From Paludibacteraceae bacterium (lineage in GTDB: Bacteria; Bacteroidota; Bacteroidia; Bacteroidales; Paludibacteraceae): DNA of 64,000 nucleotides. Positions 45,749-54,907 of the stretch are shown here, in pieces. Under the pieces are notes generated by a model. That model had not been told where the DNA came from, made no database searches, and was given only the letters and a program-made list of their open reading frames with translations. Position numbers and translations under genes: made by a program. The stretch covers positions 1-64,000 of the forward strand of contig JAKSLB010000006.1 of the NCBI GenBank assembly GCA_024401435.1, in the 5' to 3' direction. Numbering within the stretch: the stretch's first letter is position 1; every line of letters starts with the position of its first letter.

Positions 45749-46777
45749 ATGATTAAAGTTATGACTAATGAAAAATCAGTTGTTCAAAACAATATTGGTT
45801 GTGCTCCTTTGATATCTGTTATAATGGCAGCTTATAATGCGGAACAGTTTATTTCAGATTCGATAGAAAGTATACTTTCACAAACATATAAGAATTGGGA
45901 ATTAATAATTATAGATGATTGTTCTACGGATTCAACAGTGGAAATAGTGCAATCCTTTCATTTGGATAAGATTGTTTTATTGCAAAATGAGACGAATAGT
46001 GGTCCTGCTTTTTCCAGGAATCGTGGATTGTCAGTTGCCAAAGGGGAGTATATAGCTATTTTAGATTCGGATGACATAGCATTAGATAATCGATTTGAGA
46101 TGCAGATATCTCAATTCAAGGCAAATCCCGATTTAGTCTTTTCTTCTGGTGCGGCATCTGTGATAGATCAAAATGGGAAAGATACGAACATCGTTTATTC
46201 TTCTCCTATGAATTCCATGGAGTTGAAATTGAATTTATTGTTCAGATGCCCAATTATTCATTCCACGGTTATGTTAAAGGCCGAGTTCATTAGAGAGCAT
46301 TCTTTGTCGTATGACATAGAATATCCGTGCAATCAGGATTATAAAATGTGGACTGATATTGTGCGATATGAAGGTGCGCAGATGAAAGTTGATTCAATGA
46401 TTTATGTTAAATACAGAGTCTCTGAAAATCAAATTTCGACGAGGAAAAGAGATATTCAGTTGATATATGGTAGAAAGTTGAGGAAATTATACATGAATCA
46501 TTTGGAAATCCATTGTACGGAAGATACATTGTCTGTTCTGTCTTATTTGGATAGTAACAATTTTGATGGCTCAGTTGCTGTATGCACATGTGAAAGGGTT
46601 TTGATGAGTTTAAGAGATGAATTAAAATCAGCGTTCCCCCTTAATGTAATTGATCGTCTTGTATTGGACAATTTAAGGTTCTTGTATCTTAAAACATCTT
46701 CTCATAAGATAGGGGCATCTATGAAATATATGATGGCCATAATTAATTTGCGATTGTTTAATAGAAGTGTTGGTTAG
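45749..46777 (+). CDS. Family 2 glycosyltransferase
   Basis: 342 aa GT-A enzyme. Nucleotide-sugar region ISVIMAAYNAEQFISDSIES and IIIDDCSTDS, DXD-type AILDSDDIA near 105-113, and CNQDYKMW acceptor-side motif. Start at ATG 45749 or, equally possible, ATG 45761. It overlaps the next frame's possible GTG start, but the next gene more likely starts at 46779. Inner-membrane associated enzyme building the repeat unit; donor unknown. Confidence 0.88.
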   Translation: MIKVMTNEKSVVQNNIGCAPLISVIMAAYNAEQFISDSIESILSQTYKNWELIIIDDCSTDSTVEIVQSFHLDKIVLLQNETNSGPAFSRNRGLSVAKGEYIAILDSDDIALDNRFEMQISQFKANPDLVFSSGAASVIDQNGKDTNIVYSSPMNSMELKLNLLFRCPIIHSTVMLKAEFIREHSLSYDIEYPCNQDYKMWTDIVRYEGAQMKVDSMIYVKYRVSENQISTRKRDIQLIYGRKLRKLYMNHLEIHCTEDTLSVLSYLDSNNFDGSVAVCTCERVLMSLRDELKSAFPLNVIDRLVLDNLRFLYLKTSSHKIGASMKYMMAIINLRLFNRSVG

Positions 46778-46778
46778 T

Positions 46779-47495
46779 ATGATACCTCATGTGATTCATT
46801 ATTTTTGGTTCGGAGGTGCTCCATTGTCGCCAATGGCACAACGTTGCATTGCGTCATGGAGAAAGTATCTTCCTGATTATGAGATAAAGGAATGGAATGA
46901 ATCAAATTTTGATGTTAATATTATTCCGTTTACATCACAGGCTTATGAAGCAAAGAAGTATGCCTTTGTTAGTGATTATGCACGTTTGTGGGTGTTGTAT
47001 AATTATGGAGGATTGTATCTGGACGTTGATGTAGAAATGCTTCAGTCACCCAAAACAATTATTGATAAAGGACCATTCTTTGGCACAGAAAAGAGTGTTA
47101 CTTTCAATAATGATTTGTATATAGCTGCAGGTTCATTATTCGGTACAGAACCAAAAATGTCTTTGATTCAGGATCTGCTTTCAGTTTATGAATCTTCTTC
47201 GTTTGAAGAAGTAACTATAAATAAAAAGTTTACGGACAAATTTGTCTCTTTAGGTTGGCAACGTAAAGACGAAATTTCTCGTGTAGATGATTTCACAATA
47301 TACCCATCCTCTTATTTTTCTCCATTGGATTGGAGAACAAAAAAGAATAAAAAAACAGTCAATACGTATTGTATCCATTGGTTTAATGGATCTTGGAATA
47401 AGAAAGGTTTTGCTGACTCTATCAAATCAGTCTTGTTTTTAATCATTCCGGATTCTGTATTAATCAAATATTTCAATTGGAAATTCAAAAGATAA
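46779..47495 (+). CDS. GT32-like (DXD) glycosyltransferase
   Basis: 238 aa from the ATG at 46779, which follows the previous stop by 1 nt (a GTG at 46767 is in frame but less likely). MIPHVIHYFWFGG, KYAFVSDYARLWVLYNYGG and YLDVDVEML with D82 and D84 are the capsular-synthesis GT32/OCH1-like pattern. Cytoplasmic transferase acting on the lipid-linked repeat unit. Confidence 0.85.
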   Translation: MIPHVIHYFWFGGAPLSPMAQRCIASWRKYLPDYEIKEWNESNFDVNIIPFTSQAYEAKKYAFVSDYARLWVLYNYGGLYLDVDVEMLQSPKTIIDKGPFFGTEKSVTFNNDLYIAAGSLFGTEPKMSLIQDLLSVYESSSFEEVTINKKFTDKFVSLGWQRKDEISRVDDFTIYPSSYFSPLDWRTKKNKKTVNTYCIHWFNGSWNKKGFADSIKSVLFLIIPDSVLIKYFNWKFKR

Positions 47496-47506
47496 TAATA
47501 TATCTT

Positions 47507-48022
47507 ATGTCAATTTCTATTGTCGCTGAAATTCTGATGCGTACATCTCATATTTAAGATCTACAGGTGCGACAATTGATGAAAATTGTGTTTTTTTAGG
47601 GCATCTAATTCAATTAGATAGATATCTCACGTCCTGGTCTTGTGATTATAGGAGATTATGTTGATATGAATAAAAACTCTCAAATCATGACGCATGATTG
47701 GACAAGTATGGTGTTCCAGTCAAAGGTTCACGATTTAGTTGGTTCTTTTGGTTCTGTATCTATCGGTTCTAATGTTTGTTTTGGAACTGACGTGGTTGTC
47801 TTGAAGGGTGTTTCTGTTGGGGATAATTGTGTGATAAGTGCTGGTTTTGTCGTGCAAAAAGATATTCCATCAAATTCTGTTGCTGCGGAAGTTCCATGTA
47901 AGGTAATCTCTTCTATTGATTATTATTACAAAAAAAGGAAATCTGTTGCTTTGGATGAGGTACTTATTACGTTTGCAGTATTATGGATTGATTTGGTCGG
48001 CGACCTTATTCAAGAGAGATGA
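47507..48022 (+). pseudogene. Hexapeptide acyltransferase with two frameshifts
   Basis: Three frames together spell one acyltransferase: MSISIVAE from 47507, then NSDAYISYLRSTGATIDEN in a second frame, then ISRPGLVIIGDYVDMNKN in a third up to TGA at 48022. The first shift looks like a lost A in an A run near 47530; the second is near 47625. The final frame alone (from about 47642) is 126 codons with left-handed beta-helix repeats (VSIGSNVCFGTDVVVLKG). The full family enzyme is about 170-210 aa. Either a real pseudogene or a sequencing fault at two points. Confidence 0.75.
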
Positions 48023-48216
48023 GAGAGAAATTCATATGTTTTGTAAATGCTGAGAGCGCTGCTTATTATGAATATAGAGGCGTTCCTGTTAAAATCTAGT
48101 TAGGTGAGGCCTATGATGATTGGATGATTAATCATCCAACTTCAATGTTTGATAATTTCGATGCTTTTGTGGACTATGCACTGTCATTCCCAAAGTGTGC
48201 AGACTTTATGAAATGA
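48019..48216 (+). pseudogene. Unidentified remnant with in-frame TAG
   Basis: ATG at 48019 overlaps the previous stop (ATGA). After 26 codons there is a TAG at 48097-48099, then 38 further codons of ordinary composition (YDDWMINHPTSMFDNFD ... LSFPKCADFM) to TGA at 48214. The part after the TAG reads like real protein, so this looks like the decayed end of a gene. I do not recognise the family. Confidence 0.45.
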
Positions 48217-48241
48217 ATTTGATGATATTGGTTGCTGCCAA

Positions 48242-49501
48242 ATGAAGAATTTGATTGTTATATTTGTACTTCTAAATTTATTTCTGACTGAGAATATTTT
48301 GTTGTTGGTCAGATTTTCAAATTTTTCACTTGTTAATAATATGCTTTTAGCATTTTCAATTCTTTTATTCTTTGTTTCTAATATTGTCATATATAGGGTG
48401 GACACAAAATATTGTGTTTCTTTTTCTTTGTTAGTTCTTCTTCAGGTAGGGTTTTATTTAGTCACGGGATCAGATAATTTCAAATCTACAATGTCGATTG
48501 GTGCTCTATTTGTGGCGGGTGCTTTCCCTGTGAATGAATTAAAAAATAAGAATATATGGAAGTTCTTTTTTTTTAGTTTCCTTTGTTTCTATGTGATTGA
48601 ATGCTCATTAGCGGTAATAGAAAGAGTCGTTTCTGTGAATCTCCCTATTTTGCGAGTTACGGAGAGTTTGTGGGAAGGAATAAGTTCAGGAGAGGATAGC
48701 TCATTTAGAAGTGAGGCTTTGTTGGGCCATCCTTTGCAGAATGCTTTGATTGTGTTGACTGCAATGTCGTTTATCCTAATGTCTAAAATGTCAGTTTTGT
48801 GGAAGTATGGACTATGGTTTTTAGGTTTTCTTTCGTTGTTGTGTTTTAATACTCGATTTGCGATAGTGTTCAGTGTATTGTTATTCGGAATTTATATACT
48901 GAATAGTTCCAAGTGGGGTTATTCTAAAAGAGAAAAGCTTCAAACCCGTCTTTTTATTGTTATAGGATGTATAACTGGGATGGTTTTGTTCTTTGTTATT
49001 GGTCTAGGTGATCGTTTGTTAAATATGGGACTGATGGATGAAAGTAGTTCTTATGCGAGATTAGATCTTTTTGATTTATTTATTGGTGTTGACTTTTCTT
49101 CTCTTTTATTTCCTATGGATTCAAAGTTAATCTCTTCTTTGATGGCTTATCGTGACGTTAAAGTGATTGAGAATTTTTGGATTGTTTATTTGCTTAATTA
49201 TGGACTTGTTTTTTTAGGCATAATTATATTTTTTTATTTCGTTATTTTGAAAAACTTATATAGAAACTATACTGTTTTCCAAACGCTATTTACAGTTATG
49301 ACATTCTTTCTGACGGCCTCCACGAACAATTCTTTGGTGACTAGTTGGCACATTATGGTTTATTATTTGTTTTTTGTGGTGCTTTTTAATCCGTCAATGC
49401 AAATGTATATATTACCTTCATATTTGAAGAGTGATGATTTAATAAATAAAAGAAAAATACTTTATCTTTTCTTGCGTAATTTAAATAAAGAGAAGATATA
49501 A
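48242..49501 (+). CDS. O-antigen/capsule polymerase (Wzy-like)
   Basis: 419 aa integral membrane protein with about 10-12 helices and a large periplasmic loop containing FRSEALLGHPLQNALI (about 156-170), typical of the Wzy/O-antigen ligase superfamily. It polymerises repeat units in the periplasm after flipping. It is the only polymerase candidate in the operon. Confidence 0.82.
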   Translation: MKNLIVIFVLLNLFLTENILLLVRFSNFSLVNNMLLAFSILLFFVSNIVIYRVDTKYCVSFSLLVLLQVGFYLVTGSDNFKSTMSIGALFVAGAFPVNELKNKNIWKFFFFSFLCFYVIECSLAVIERVVSVNLPILRVTESLWEGISSGEDSSFRSEALLGHPLQNALIVLTAMSFILMSKMSVLWKYGLWFLGFLSLLCFNTRFAIVFSVLLFGIYILNSSKWGYSKREKLQTRLFIVIGCITGMVLFFVIGLGDRLLNMGLMDESSSYARLDLFDLFIGVDFSSLLFPMDSKLISSLMAYRDVKVIENFWIVYLLNYGLVFLGIIIFFYFVILKNLYRNYTVFQTLFTVMTFFLTASTNNSLVTSWHIMVYYLFFVVLFNPSMQMYILPSYLKSDDLINKRKILYLFLRNLNKEKI

Positions 49502-49525
49502 ACTATTATAATTATTTCGACCCAT

Positions 49526-50533
49526 ATGCCAAAAGTTTCGGTAATTGTTCCTTGTTATAATGTTGAAAAGTATTTAAATCAGTGTGTTGAGTCTATTACT
49601 AATCAAACATTGCAGGATCTTCAGGTGATACTGGTAGATGATTGTTCTCCAGATTCTGTACCTATGATATGTGATAAATGGGCAGAAAAAGATTCTAGAG
49701 TATTAGTTGTTCACAAGGAAAATAATGAGGGTTTAGGAAAGGCTCGTAATTCGGGTTTAGATGTGGCAACAGGTGATTTTGTGGCATTTGTTGATTCTGA
49801 TGATTTCGTTGATGTTACAATGTTTGAGAATTTATATCATCAAGCTCAATTATTACATTCAGATGTGGTTCTATGCAATAGTATAGTTTATAATGAACAA
49901 AAGGGATTAACCAATCGTTATGATGTAAAAGAAATTAAAACCTTTGAAGGAAGAGAGGCAGTTGATTCCTTTCTTTTAGATTTAGTTGCTCCTATGCCAG
50001 AATATCCCAAAGATGTAAAATATATGATGTCTGTGTGGCATGGTATTTATAGAAGGGAGTTACTAGAAAAAAACAACATTAGATTCAAATCAGAACGTGA
50101 TTATGTATCGGAAGATCTAATTTTCAATATAGATTTATATCCATGTGTAAACAAGGTTGTTTATATTCCAGATTGTTTATATTTTTATAGATATAATGGC
50201 GATTCCTTATCTCACAAATTTGATCGGATAAAGTATGAAAAGATGAAGAAATCATTGTCTTTTGTATCTGAAAAATTAGATTTGATATATGGAGAAAAGG
50301 CGTCTTTAAGATCAGAGAGACTAAAATTTCTGTATTTAAGAATTTTTTTAAAGAAATCTGTCATATATAAACAATCAAATGTGTCTTTTTCTGAAATATT
50401 AGAAGATGAATATTGGGCTAAAACGATAGATAGTTATCCTTATTATAGAATGGATACTAAACATCGATTGTTTTTCTTATTATTAAAACATAGAGCAAAA
50501 ATAATTCTTAGATTAATTGTTGCTAAACTATAA
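49526..50533 (+). CDS. Family 2 glycosyltransferase
   Basis: 335 aa. VSVIVPCYNVEKYLNQCVES at the N-terminus, ILVDDCSPDS, and DXD region AFVDSDDFV (about 90-98), with EDLIFNIDLY further on. A GT-A inverting transferase; sugar specificity cannot be read. It lies 12 nt before the acetyltransferase gene. Confidence 0.9.
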   Translation: MPKVSVIVPCYNVEKYLNQCVESITNQTLQDLQVILVDDCSPDSVPMICDKWAEKDSRVLVVHKENNEGLGKARNSGLDVATGDFVAFVDSDDFVDVTMFENLYHQAQLLHSDVVLCNSIVYNEQKGLTNRYDVKEIKTFEGREAVDSFLLDLVAPMPEYPKDVKYMMSVWHGIYRRELLEKNNIRFKSERDYVSEDLIFNIDLYPCVNKVVYIPDCLYFYRYNGDSLSHKFDRIKYEKMKKSLSFVSEKLDLIYGEKASLRSERLKFLYLRIFLKKSVIYKQSNVSFSEILEDEYWAKTIDSYPYYRMDTKHRLFFLLLKHRAKIILRLIVAKL

Positions 50534-50544
50534 TAATAAACAAA

Positions 50545-51108
50545 ATGATAGAAACAAGAAAAGACTTAAGATTCTATATTCAAAAAGATTTTGAAGTGCA
50601 AAAAATGGAACATCCTTTTTTTGCCAGATTAACATGGGGTGAAAACTATGCTATGTATAGTTATATGAAGAATTTAAGATATCTTGAGTTTTATAAAAAT
50701 AATAAATCAGGAAATATACTTTATTCTATTTTATATGCGTATCACTTTTTGAAATACAGACGTATGTGTCTAAAGTATCAAATACACATCGAACCGAATA
50801 CGGTTGGTTATGGGTTTGCGATGGTGCATCCTGGATTTAGGAGAGTTGGATATGCAATGATGGTTGGAAATAATTGTACTATTCTTCCCAATGTTTTGTT
50901 AGGAAGGAAAAGTCCTGATGTGACAGATGAAAAACTAATTATTAAAATAGGAGATAATTGTTATTTGGGTACTGGTTGCTCAATTATGGGGCCATTAACT
51001 CTAGGTAATAATGTAACTGTTGGTGCAGGTTCAGTCGTCACAAAGGATTTCCCTGATAATGTTATAATTGCTGGCAATCCTGCCAAAATTATCAAATACA
51101 AGGCTTAG
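50545..51108 (+). CDS. Serine-acetyltransferase-like hexapeptide acetyltransferase
   Basis: 187 aa with an N-terminal helical part and a left-handed beta-helix (about 90-180): IGDNCYLGTGCSIMGPLTLGNNVTVGAGSVVTK, and the ending NPAKIIK. Closest in layout to CysE-like enzymes used in capsule loci to O- or N-acetylate sugars. It is intact, unlike the acyltransferase pseudogene at 47507. Confidence 0.85.
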   Translation: MIETRKDLRFYIQKDFEVQKMEHPFFARLTWGENYAMYSYMKNLRYLEFYKNNKSGNILYSILYAYHFLKYRRMCLKYQIHIEPNTVGYGFAMVHPGFRRVGYAMMVGNNCTILPNVLLGRKSPDVTDEKLIIKIGDNCYLGTGCSIMGPLTLGNNVTVGAGSVVTKDFPDNVIIAGNPAKIIKYKA

Positions 51109-51111
51109 ATT

Positions 51112-51885
51112 ATGAAGAAGTGTATCGCTTTTGTTTCCTTTGTTATTTGTTTGATTTTATGTTGGTCAGAAAATATTTTTTCTCGATCGAGTTTCGAGAA
51201 GTCGGTATCGTGGGAGGAAGAATTTGACGAGGATGGTATGCCCAATGAATCCATTTGGAATATTGAGAATAAATTATGTAAAACAGAGCTTCAAGATTAT
51301 CAAAAGGCTTACAAGAATTCTTATTGTAAAGATGGGGTTTTGCATATTACGTGTACCAAAGAAGAGTCTCGAGGAAGAAATTGTGTTTCCGCAAGAATGA
51401 ACACGCAAGGGAAAAAAGGATTTTTATATGGTAAAATAGAAGTGAGGGCAAAAGTGCCTGTTGGTAAGGGAATCTTTCCTGCAATTTGGATGTTGCCTGA
51501 TGTCGGAACAAAACCATATGGAGAAATTGATTTAATGGAATATATCGATTGCTGGAATGCTGAAAGTATTCAAACAAATGTTCATGTTGTTTTCGAACAT
51601 GGCAAACGACAATACCAATATCAAAAAAAAGTGCCTCTAAAAGTTGATGTATGGCATATATATTCATTGGAATGGTACAAAGATAGACTTGTGTTTCTAA
51701 TTGATGGTAAAAAAGTGCATGAGTTATCAAAGGATCAATTAGAGGACTGGCCGTTTGATCGTTCACATCACTTGTTGTTAAATGTGGCATTTGGTGGATG
51801 GGGTGGGTCCTGTGGGGTTGATTATGACATATTGCCTAAAGAGATGTTGGTCGATTATGTACGTTATTACAAATTAAAAGAATGA
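51112..51885 (+). CDS. Secreted GH16 glycanase
   Basis: 257 aa with signal peptide (about 1-24). Family GH16 beta-jelly-roll glycanase; catalytic EIDLME at residues 138-143 (nucleophile E138, D140, acid/base E143), with preceding GIFPAIWMLP and following HHLLLNVAFGGWGG. The family cleaves beta-1,3 or beta-1,4 glucans, galactans and similar. Its place between acetyltransferase and glycosyltransferase genes suggests it trims or releases the polysaccharide made by this operon. It overlaps the next gene by 4 nt. Confidence 0.88.
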   Translation: MKKCIAFVSFVICLILCWSENIFSRSSFEKSVSWEEEFDEDGMPNESIWNIENKLCKTELQDYQKAYKNSYCKDGVLHITCTKEESRGRNCVSARMNTQGKKGFLYGKIEVRAKVPVGKGIFPAIWMLPDVGTKPYGEIDLMEYIDCWNAESIQTNVHVVFEHGKRQYQYQKKVPLKVDVWHIYSLEWYKDRLVFLIDGKKVHELSKDQLEDWPFDRSHHLLLNVAFGGWGGSCGVDYDILPKEMLVDYVRYYKLKE

Positions 51886-53036
51886 AATATCTTTTGGTCA
51901 TAGATCAGATTAAACAGGGTGGTGCTGAACGTATTCTTGTCGATTTTAATGCCTATTTAAAACAATTGGGTCATGATGTTAAAGTATTTGCAATGTCTGG
52001 CAAAAAGGAAGAGTCTCCGTGGACAGAATCATTAGACGTAACATATGGTTGCCAGTCTGCAGACGAGTCCTTTTTTGACAAAATATTAAAATTTGCCACA
52101 ATTTATAGGAGGTTCAGATCATTAGTGTCTTCCTATCAACCAGATGGTATATATTCTTCACTTGAGAAAAGTAATTTTTTGACTAGTTTGACAAACGTCA
52201 AAGTGAAAAAAATCATGTCTGTGCATAATGTTCTTTCGATTCAATATCTAAAGATAAAGAATAGTTTAATACGTACATTATGGTACAATATTATTAAGAG
52301 GATATATAATAGATGTGATAAGGTTGTTGCAGTTTCTTGCCAAGTGGCGGATGATTTGATACAAAATTTTGAAGTAAAAAAAGAACAAATACAAATTGTA
52401 AACAATTATGTGGATTTAGAAGCAATAACATCTAGATCTAATGAAAAGATTGATGATTTTTCTTTTGATAAAGATTTGTTTTATATATTCAATATAGGAC
52501 GATTTTCAAATCAAAAAGCACATTGGCGTTTGTTGAAGGCATTTTCCTATCTTACAACTCAATCTACAAACAAAGATGTTCGTCTGGTCGTCATGGGAAA
52601 TGGAGAATATGAAAACCAAATGCATAAGTTGGTTGATGATTTGAACTTGTCTAATAAAGTTTGTTTTTTGCCATTCAATAAGAATCCTTATAAATACTTG
52701 AAAAATGCAGATATGTTTGTATTGTCTAGCAATTATGAAGGATTCCCAATTGTATTGGCAGAATCGACTTCTCTAAGAATACCTTTTGTTGGTACAAGAA
52801 AGTCTGTGCCAGAAGAAATGTTCTATGATAAAGAGTTTTATGCAAAATGTGTTTGTGACGTTGAAGATGTTAAAGAGAATTTTACACTTGAAATCACAAA
52901 AGATGATGTAGCTTTGGGAAAGATAATGATGAATATGGTTAATGAAGATTCTATGCGTGAAAATTTTTACAATAAAGTAAAAGTTATGGTTGGTAAGGAA
53001 ATACAATTTTCTTCTTATTTGTCTTTATTACAGTGA
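51882..53036 (+). CDS. Family 4 glycosyltransferase
   Basis: 384 aa GT-B enzyme. The N-terminal DQIKQGGAERILVDF and C-terminal donor-binding block FVLSSNYEGFPIVLAES (about 285-301, E-x7-E) are intact. Retaining transferase using a nucleotide sugar. The stop overlaps the start of the WecG-like gene (TGATG), indicating translational coupling. Confidence 0.9.
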   Translation: MKYLLVIDQIKQGGAERILVDFNAYLKQLGHDVKVFAMSGKKEESPWTESLDVTYGCQSADESFFDKILKFATIYRRFRSLVSSYQPDGIYSSLEKSNFLTSLTNVKVKKIMSVHNVLSIQYLKIKNSLIRTLWYNIIKRIYNRCDKVVAVSCQVADDLIQNFEVKKEQIQIVNNYVDLEAITSRSNEKIDDFSFDKDLFYIFNIGRFSNQKAHWRLLKAFSYLTTQSTNKDVRLVVMGNGEYENQMHKLVDDLNLSNKVCFLPFNKNPYKYLKNADMFVLSSNYEGFPIVLAESTSLRIPFVGTRKSVPEEMFYDKEFYAKCVCDVEDVKENFTLEITKDDVALGKIMMNMVNEDSMRENFYNKVKVMVGKEIQFSSYLSLLQ

Positions 53037-53749
53037 TGATTAAGGATATGTTAATTGATAAGATTGTCAAATCAGAAAAAATGTTTGATACCTTGTTTGA
53101 AAAACAAGGTTTTATCTATACATTTTTAAATCCGGTTTCGTATTTGGATGCTCAGAAAAATAAAGATTTGTTCGATAATATTGATGGAATTTTCGTAGAT
53201 GGAAATATATTGGTGTCGTTTATTAAATTATTCTATCATGAAAATATTGTACGAAGAAGTTTTGATATGACTTCTATGGCTCCTATCCTGTTCAATTATG
53301 CCTCAAAAAATGGAAAGTCTGTTTATATTATAGCATCTAAACAAGAAAGTATAGAAAAATCAATAAATGTTTTAAAAATCCAATATCCTAATTTGAATTT
53401 TTGTGGATATAGGAATGGTTTTTTTTCTAATGAAGAAGATAGAAAAGAGGAAATCTCTAATATTGTTCGTATGTCACCCGATTTTTTGATTGTTGGTATG
53501 GGAGTTGGTAAGCAGGAGGAGTTTTTACTAGATGTAAAAAATGAAGGCTTTAATGGAATAGGTTTCTCCTGTGGTGGTTTTATCCATCAAATGGCTCATA
53601 GTAAGCAATATTATTATCCTAAATGGGTTGATAAACATGACTTGCGCTTTTTGTATCGTATGTATAAGGAAAAACATACAAGGAAAAGATATTTAAAGGC
53701 TGCATTTTTATTTCCAATAGTTTTTTTTAAAGAAAAATTCTTTTCATAG
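53036..53749 (+). CDS. WecG/TagA/CpsF family (GT26) glycosyltransferase
   Basis: 237 aa from ATG 53036 (a GTG at 53033 precedes it directly). GT26 pattern: IFVDGNILVSF, RRSFDMTSMAPILF, the VYIIASKQESIEKS block and FLIVGMGVGKQEEFL. WecG transfers ManNAcA to lipid I and TagA transfers ManNAc; CpsF acts in capsule synthesis. With the WecF-like gene this gives the operon an ECA-like pair. Confidence 0.87.
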   Translation: MIKDMLIDKIVKSEKMFDTLFEKQGFIYTFLNPVSYLDAQKNKDLFDNIDGIFVDGNILVSFIKLFYHENIVRRSFDMTSMAPILFNYASKNGKSVYIIASKQESIEKSINVLKIQYPNLNFCGYRNGFFSNEEDRKEEISNIVRMSPDFLIVGMGVGKQEEFLLDVKNEGFNGIGFSCGGFIHQMAHSKQYYYPKWVDKHDLRFLYRMYKEKHTRKRYLKAAFLFPIVFFKEKFFS

Positions 53750-53761
53750 GACGTCTAGTTA

Positions 53762-54826
53762 ATGCATTCTCAAGAGATAGAATTAAATATTAATATCCTT
53801 ATCACTGGTGTCGCAGGTTTTATCGGCTATCATCTTGCAAACCGATTGCTAAATGACTTGAAAGGTGTTAGGGTTATTGGTGTAGATTCTTTAAATGATT
53901 ATTATGACCTGCGATTAAAAAACTATCGTATAGATTTACTGAAAAAATATGAAAATTTTGATTTTAGAAGAATTGATATATCTAATAAAACTGAGCTAGA
54001 TAATATATTTGTTTTGGAACGACCTTCTGTTGTGATAAATCTTGCAGCACAGGCTGGAATGCGTTATAGTATTTCTCATCCTCAAAGTTATATGGATAGT
54101 AATGTGATTGGATTCTATAATATTCTTGAAGCTTGTCGCCATTCTTATGATAATGGAGAATCCGGTGTGAACCATCTTGTTTTTGCTTCTTCTTCTTCTG
54201 TTTATGGCGTGAATTCTGTTATACCATATTCAACTGAAGAAAAGGTAGATTGCCCTGTGAATTTTTATGCAGCTACCAAAAGATGTGATGAACTTTTTGC
54301 CTATTCATATTCTAAATTATATGGTATACCTTGTACGGGATTAAGATTCTTTACCGTGTATGGACCAATGGGTAGACCTGATATGGCTTATTTCGATTTT
54401 ACTAATAAGTTAAAACGTGGCGAAAAAATTCCTCTTTTTAATTATGGGAAAAGCAAAAGGGATTTTACTTATGTTGATGATATTGTTGAGGGCATATGTC
54501 GTGTTATTCTGCATGCACCAAAATCTATAAATGCAGAAAACGATAATGCTTCAGCACCATATAAGTTATATAATATAGGTAGAGGCGAACCTGTCGATTT
54601 GCTAGATTTTGTTACTATATTACATGAAGAGTTAAAAGCAGTTGGTGTGCTTCCGTGTAATCTTGATATTAATAATTATATAGATTTATATCCGATGCAA
54701 AAAGGTGATGTGGCTGTTACTTATGCTGATACAACATCTTTTGAACAAGATTTTAATTTTAAACCTACTATATCGTTAAGGGAAGGGTTGCATAAATTTG
54801 CACAATGGTATGCTGATTATTATTAA
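53762..54826 (+). CDS. UDP-glucuronate 4-epimerase
   Basis: 354 aa extended SDR. NAD motif ITGVAGFIGYHLA (about 14-26), LNDYYD..LK..R characteristic of UDP-glucuronate epimerases, AAQAGMRYS near 96, the Ser region FASSSSVYG near 142 and YAATKRC (Tyr/Lys about 168-172). It converts UDP-glucuronate, made by the dehydrogenase at 35763, to UDP-galacturonate. Last gene of the operon. Confidence 0.9.
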   Translation: MHSQEIELNINILITGVAGFIGYHLANRLLNDLKGVRVIGVDSLNDYYDLRLKNYRIDLLKKYENFDFRRIDISNKTELDNIFVLERPSVVINLAAQAGMRYSISHPQSYMDSNVIGFYNILEACRHSYDNGESGVNHLVFASSSSVYGVNSVIPYSTEEKVDCPVNFYAATKRCDELFAYSYSKLYGIPCTGLRFFTVYGPMGRPDMAYFDFTNKLKRGEKIPLFNYGKSKRDFTYVDDIVEGICRVILHAPKSINAENDNASAPYKLYNIGRGEPVDLLDFVTILHEELKAVGVLPCNLDINNYIDLYPMQKGDVAVTYADTTSFEQDFNFKPTISLREGLHKFAQWYADYY

Positions 54827-54855
54827 TGATTAGTCTCTTATGACTTGATAATTGT

Positions 54856-54907
54856 AAAAAAAACGATAGGAAACGGAAGAACAACTTATTCTTGTTCTTC
54901 CGTTTCC
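54856..54907 (-). terminator. Strong terminator overlapping the end of the C69-like gene
   Basis: A perfect 16-bp stem (54869-54884 with 54892-54907), loop 7 nt. On the minus strand it is followed by TATCG and eight T. Its first arm encodes the last residues of the C69-like protein and the TAA lies in the loop. It also blocks plus-strand transcription coming from the exopolysaccharide operon. Confidence 0.88.

Noticed and set aside
47642..48022. Short intact acyltransferase starting at 47642
   Set aside because: Clear acyltransferase coding lies upstream in two other frames, so the short frame is a fragment.
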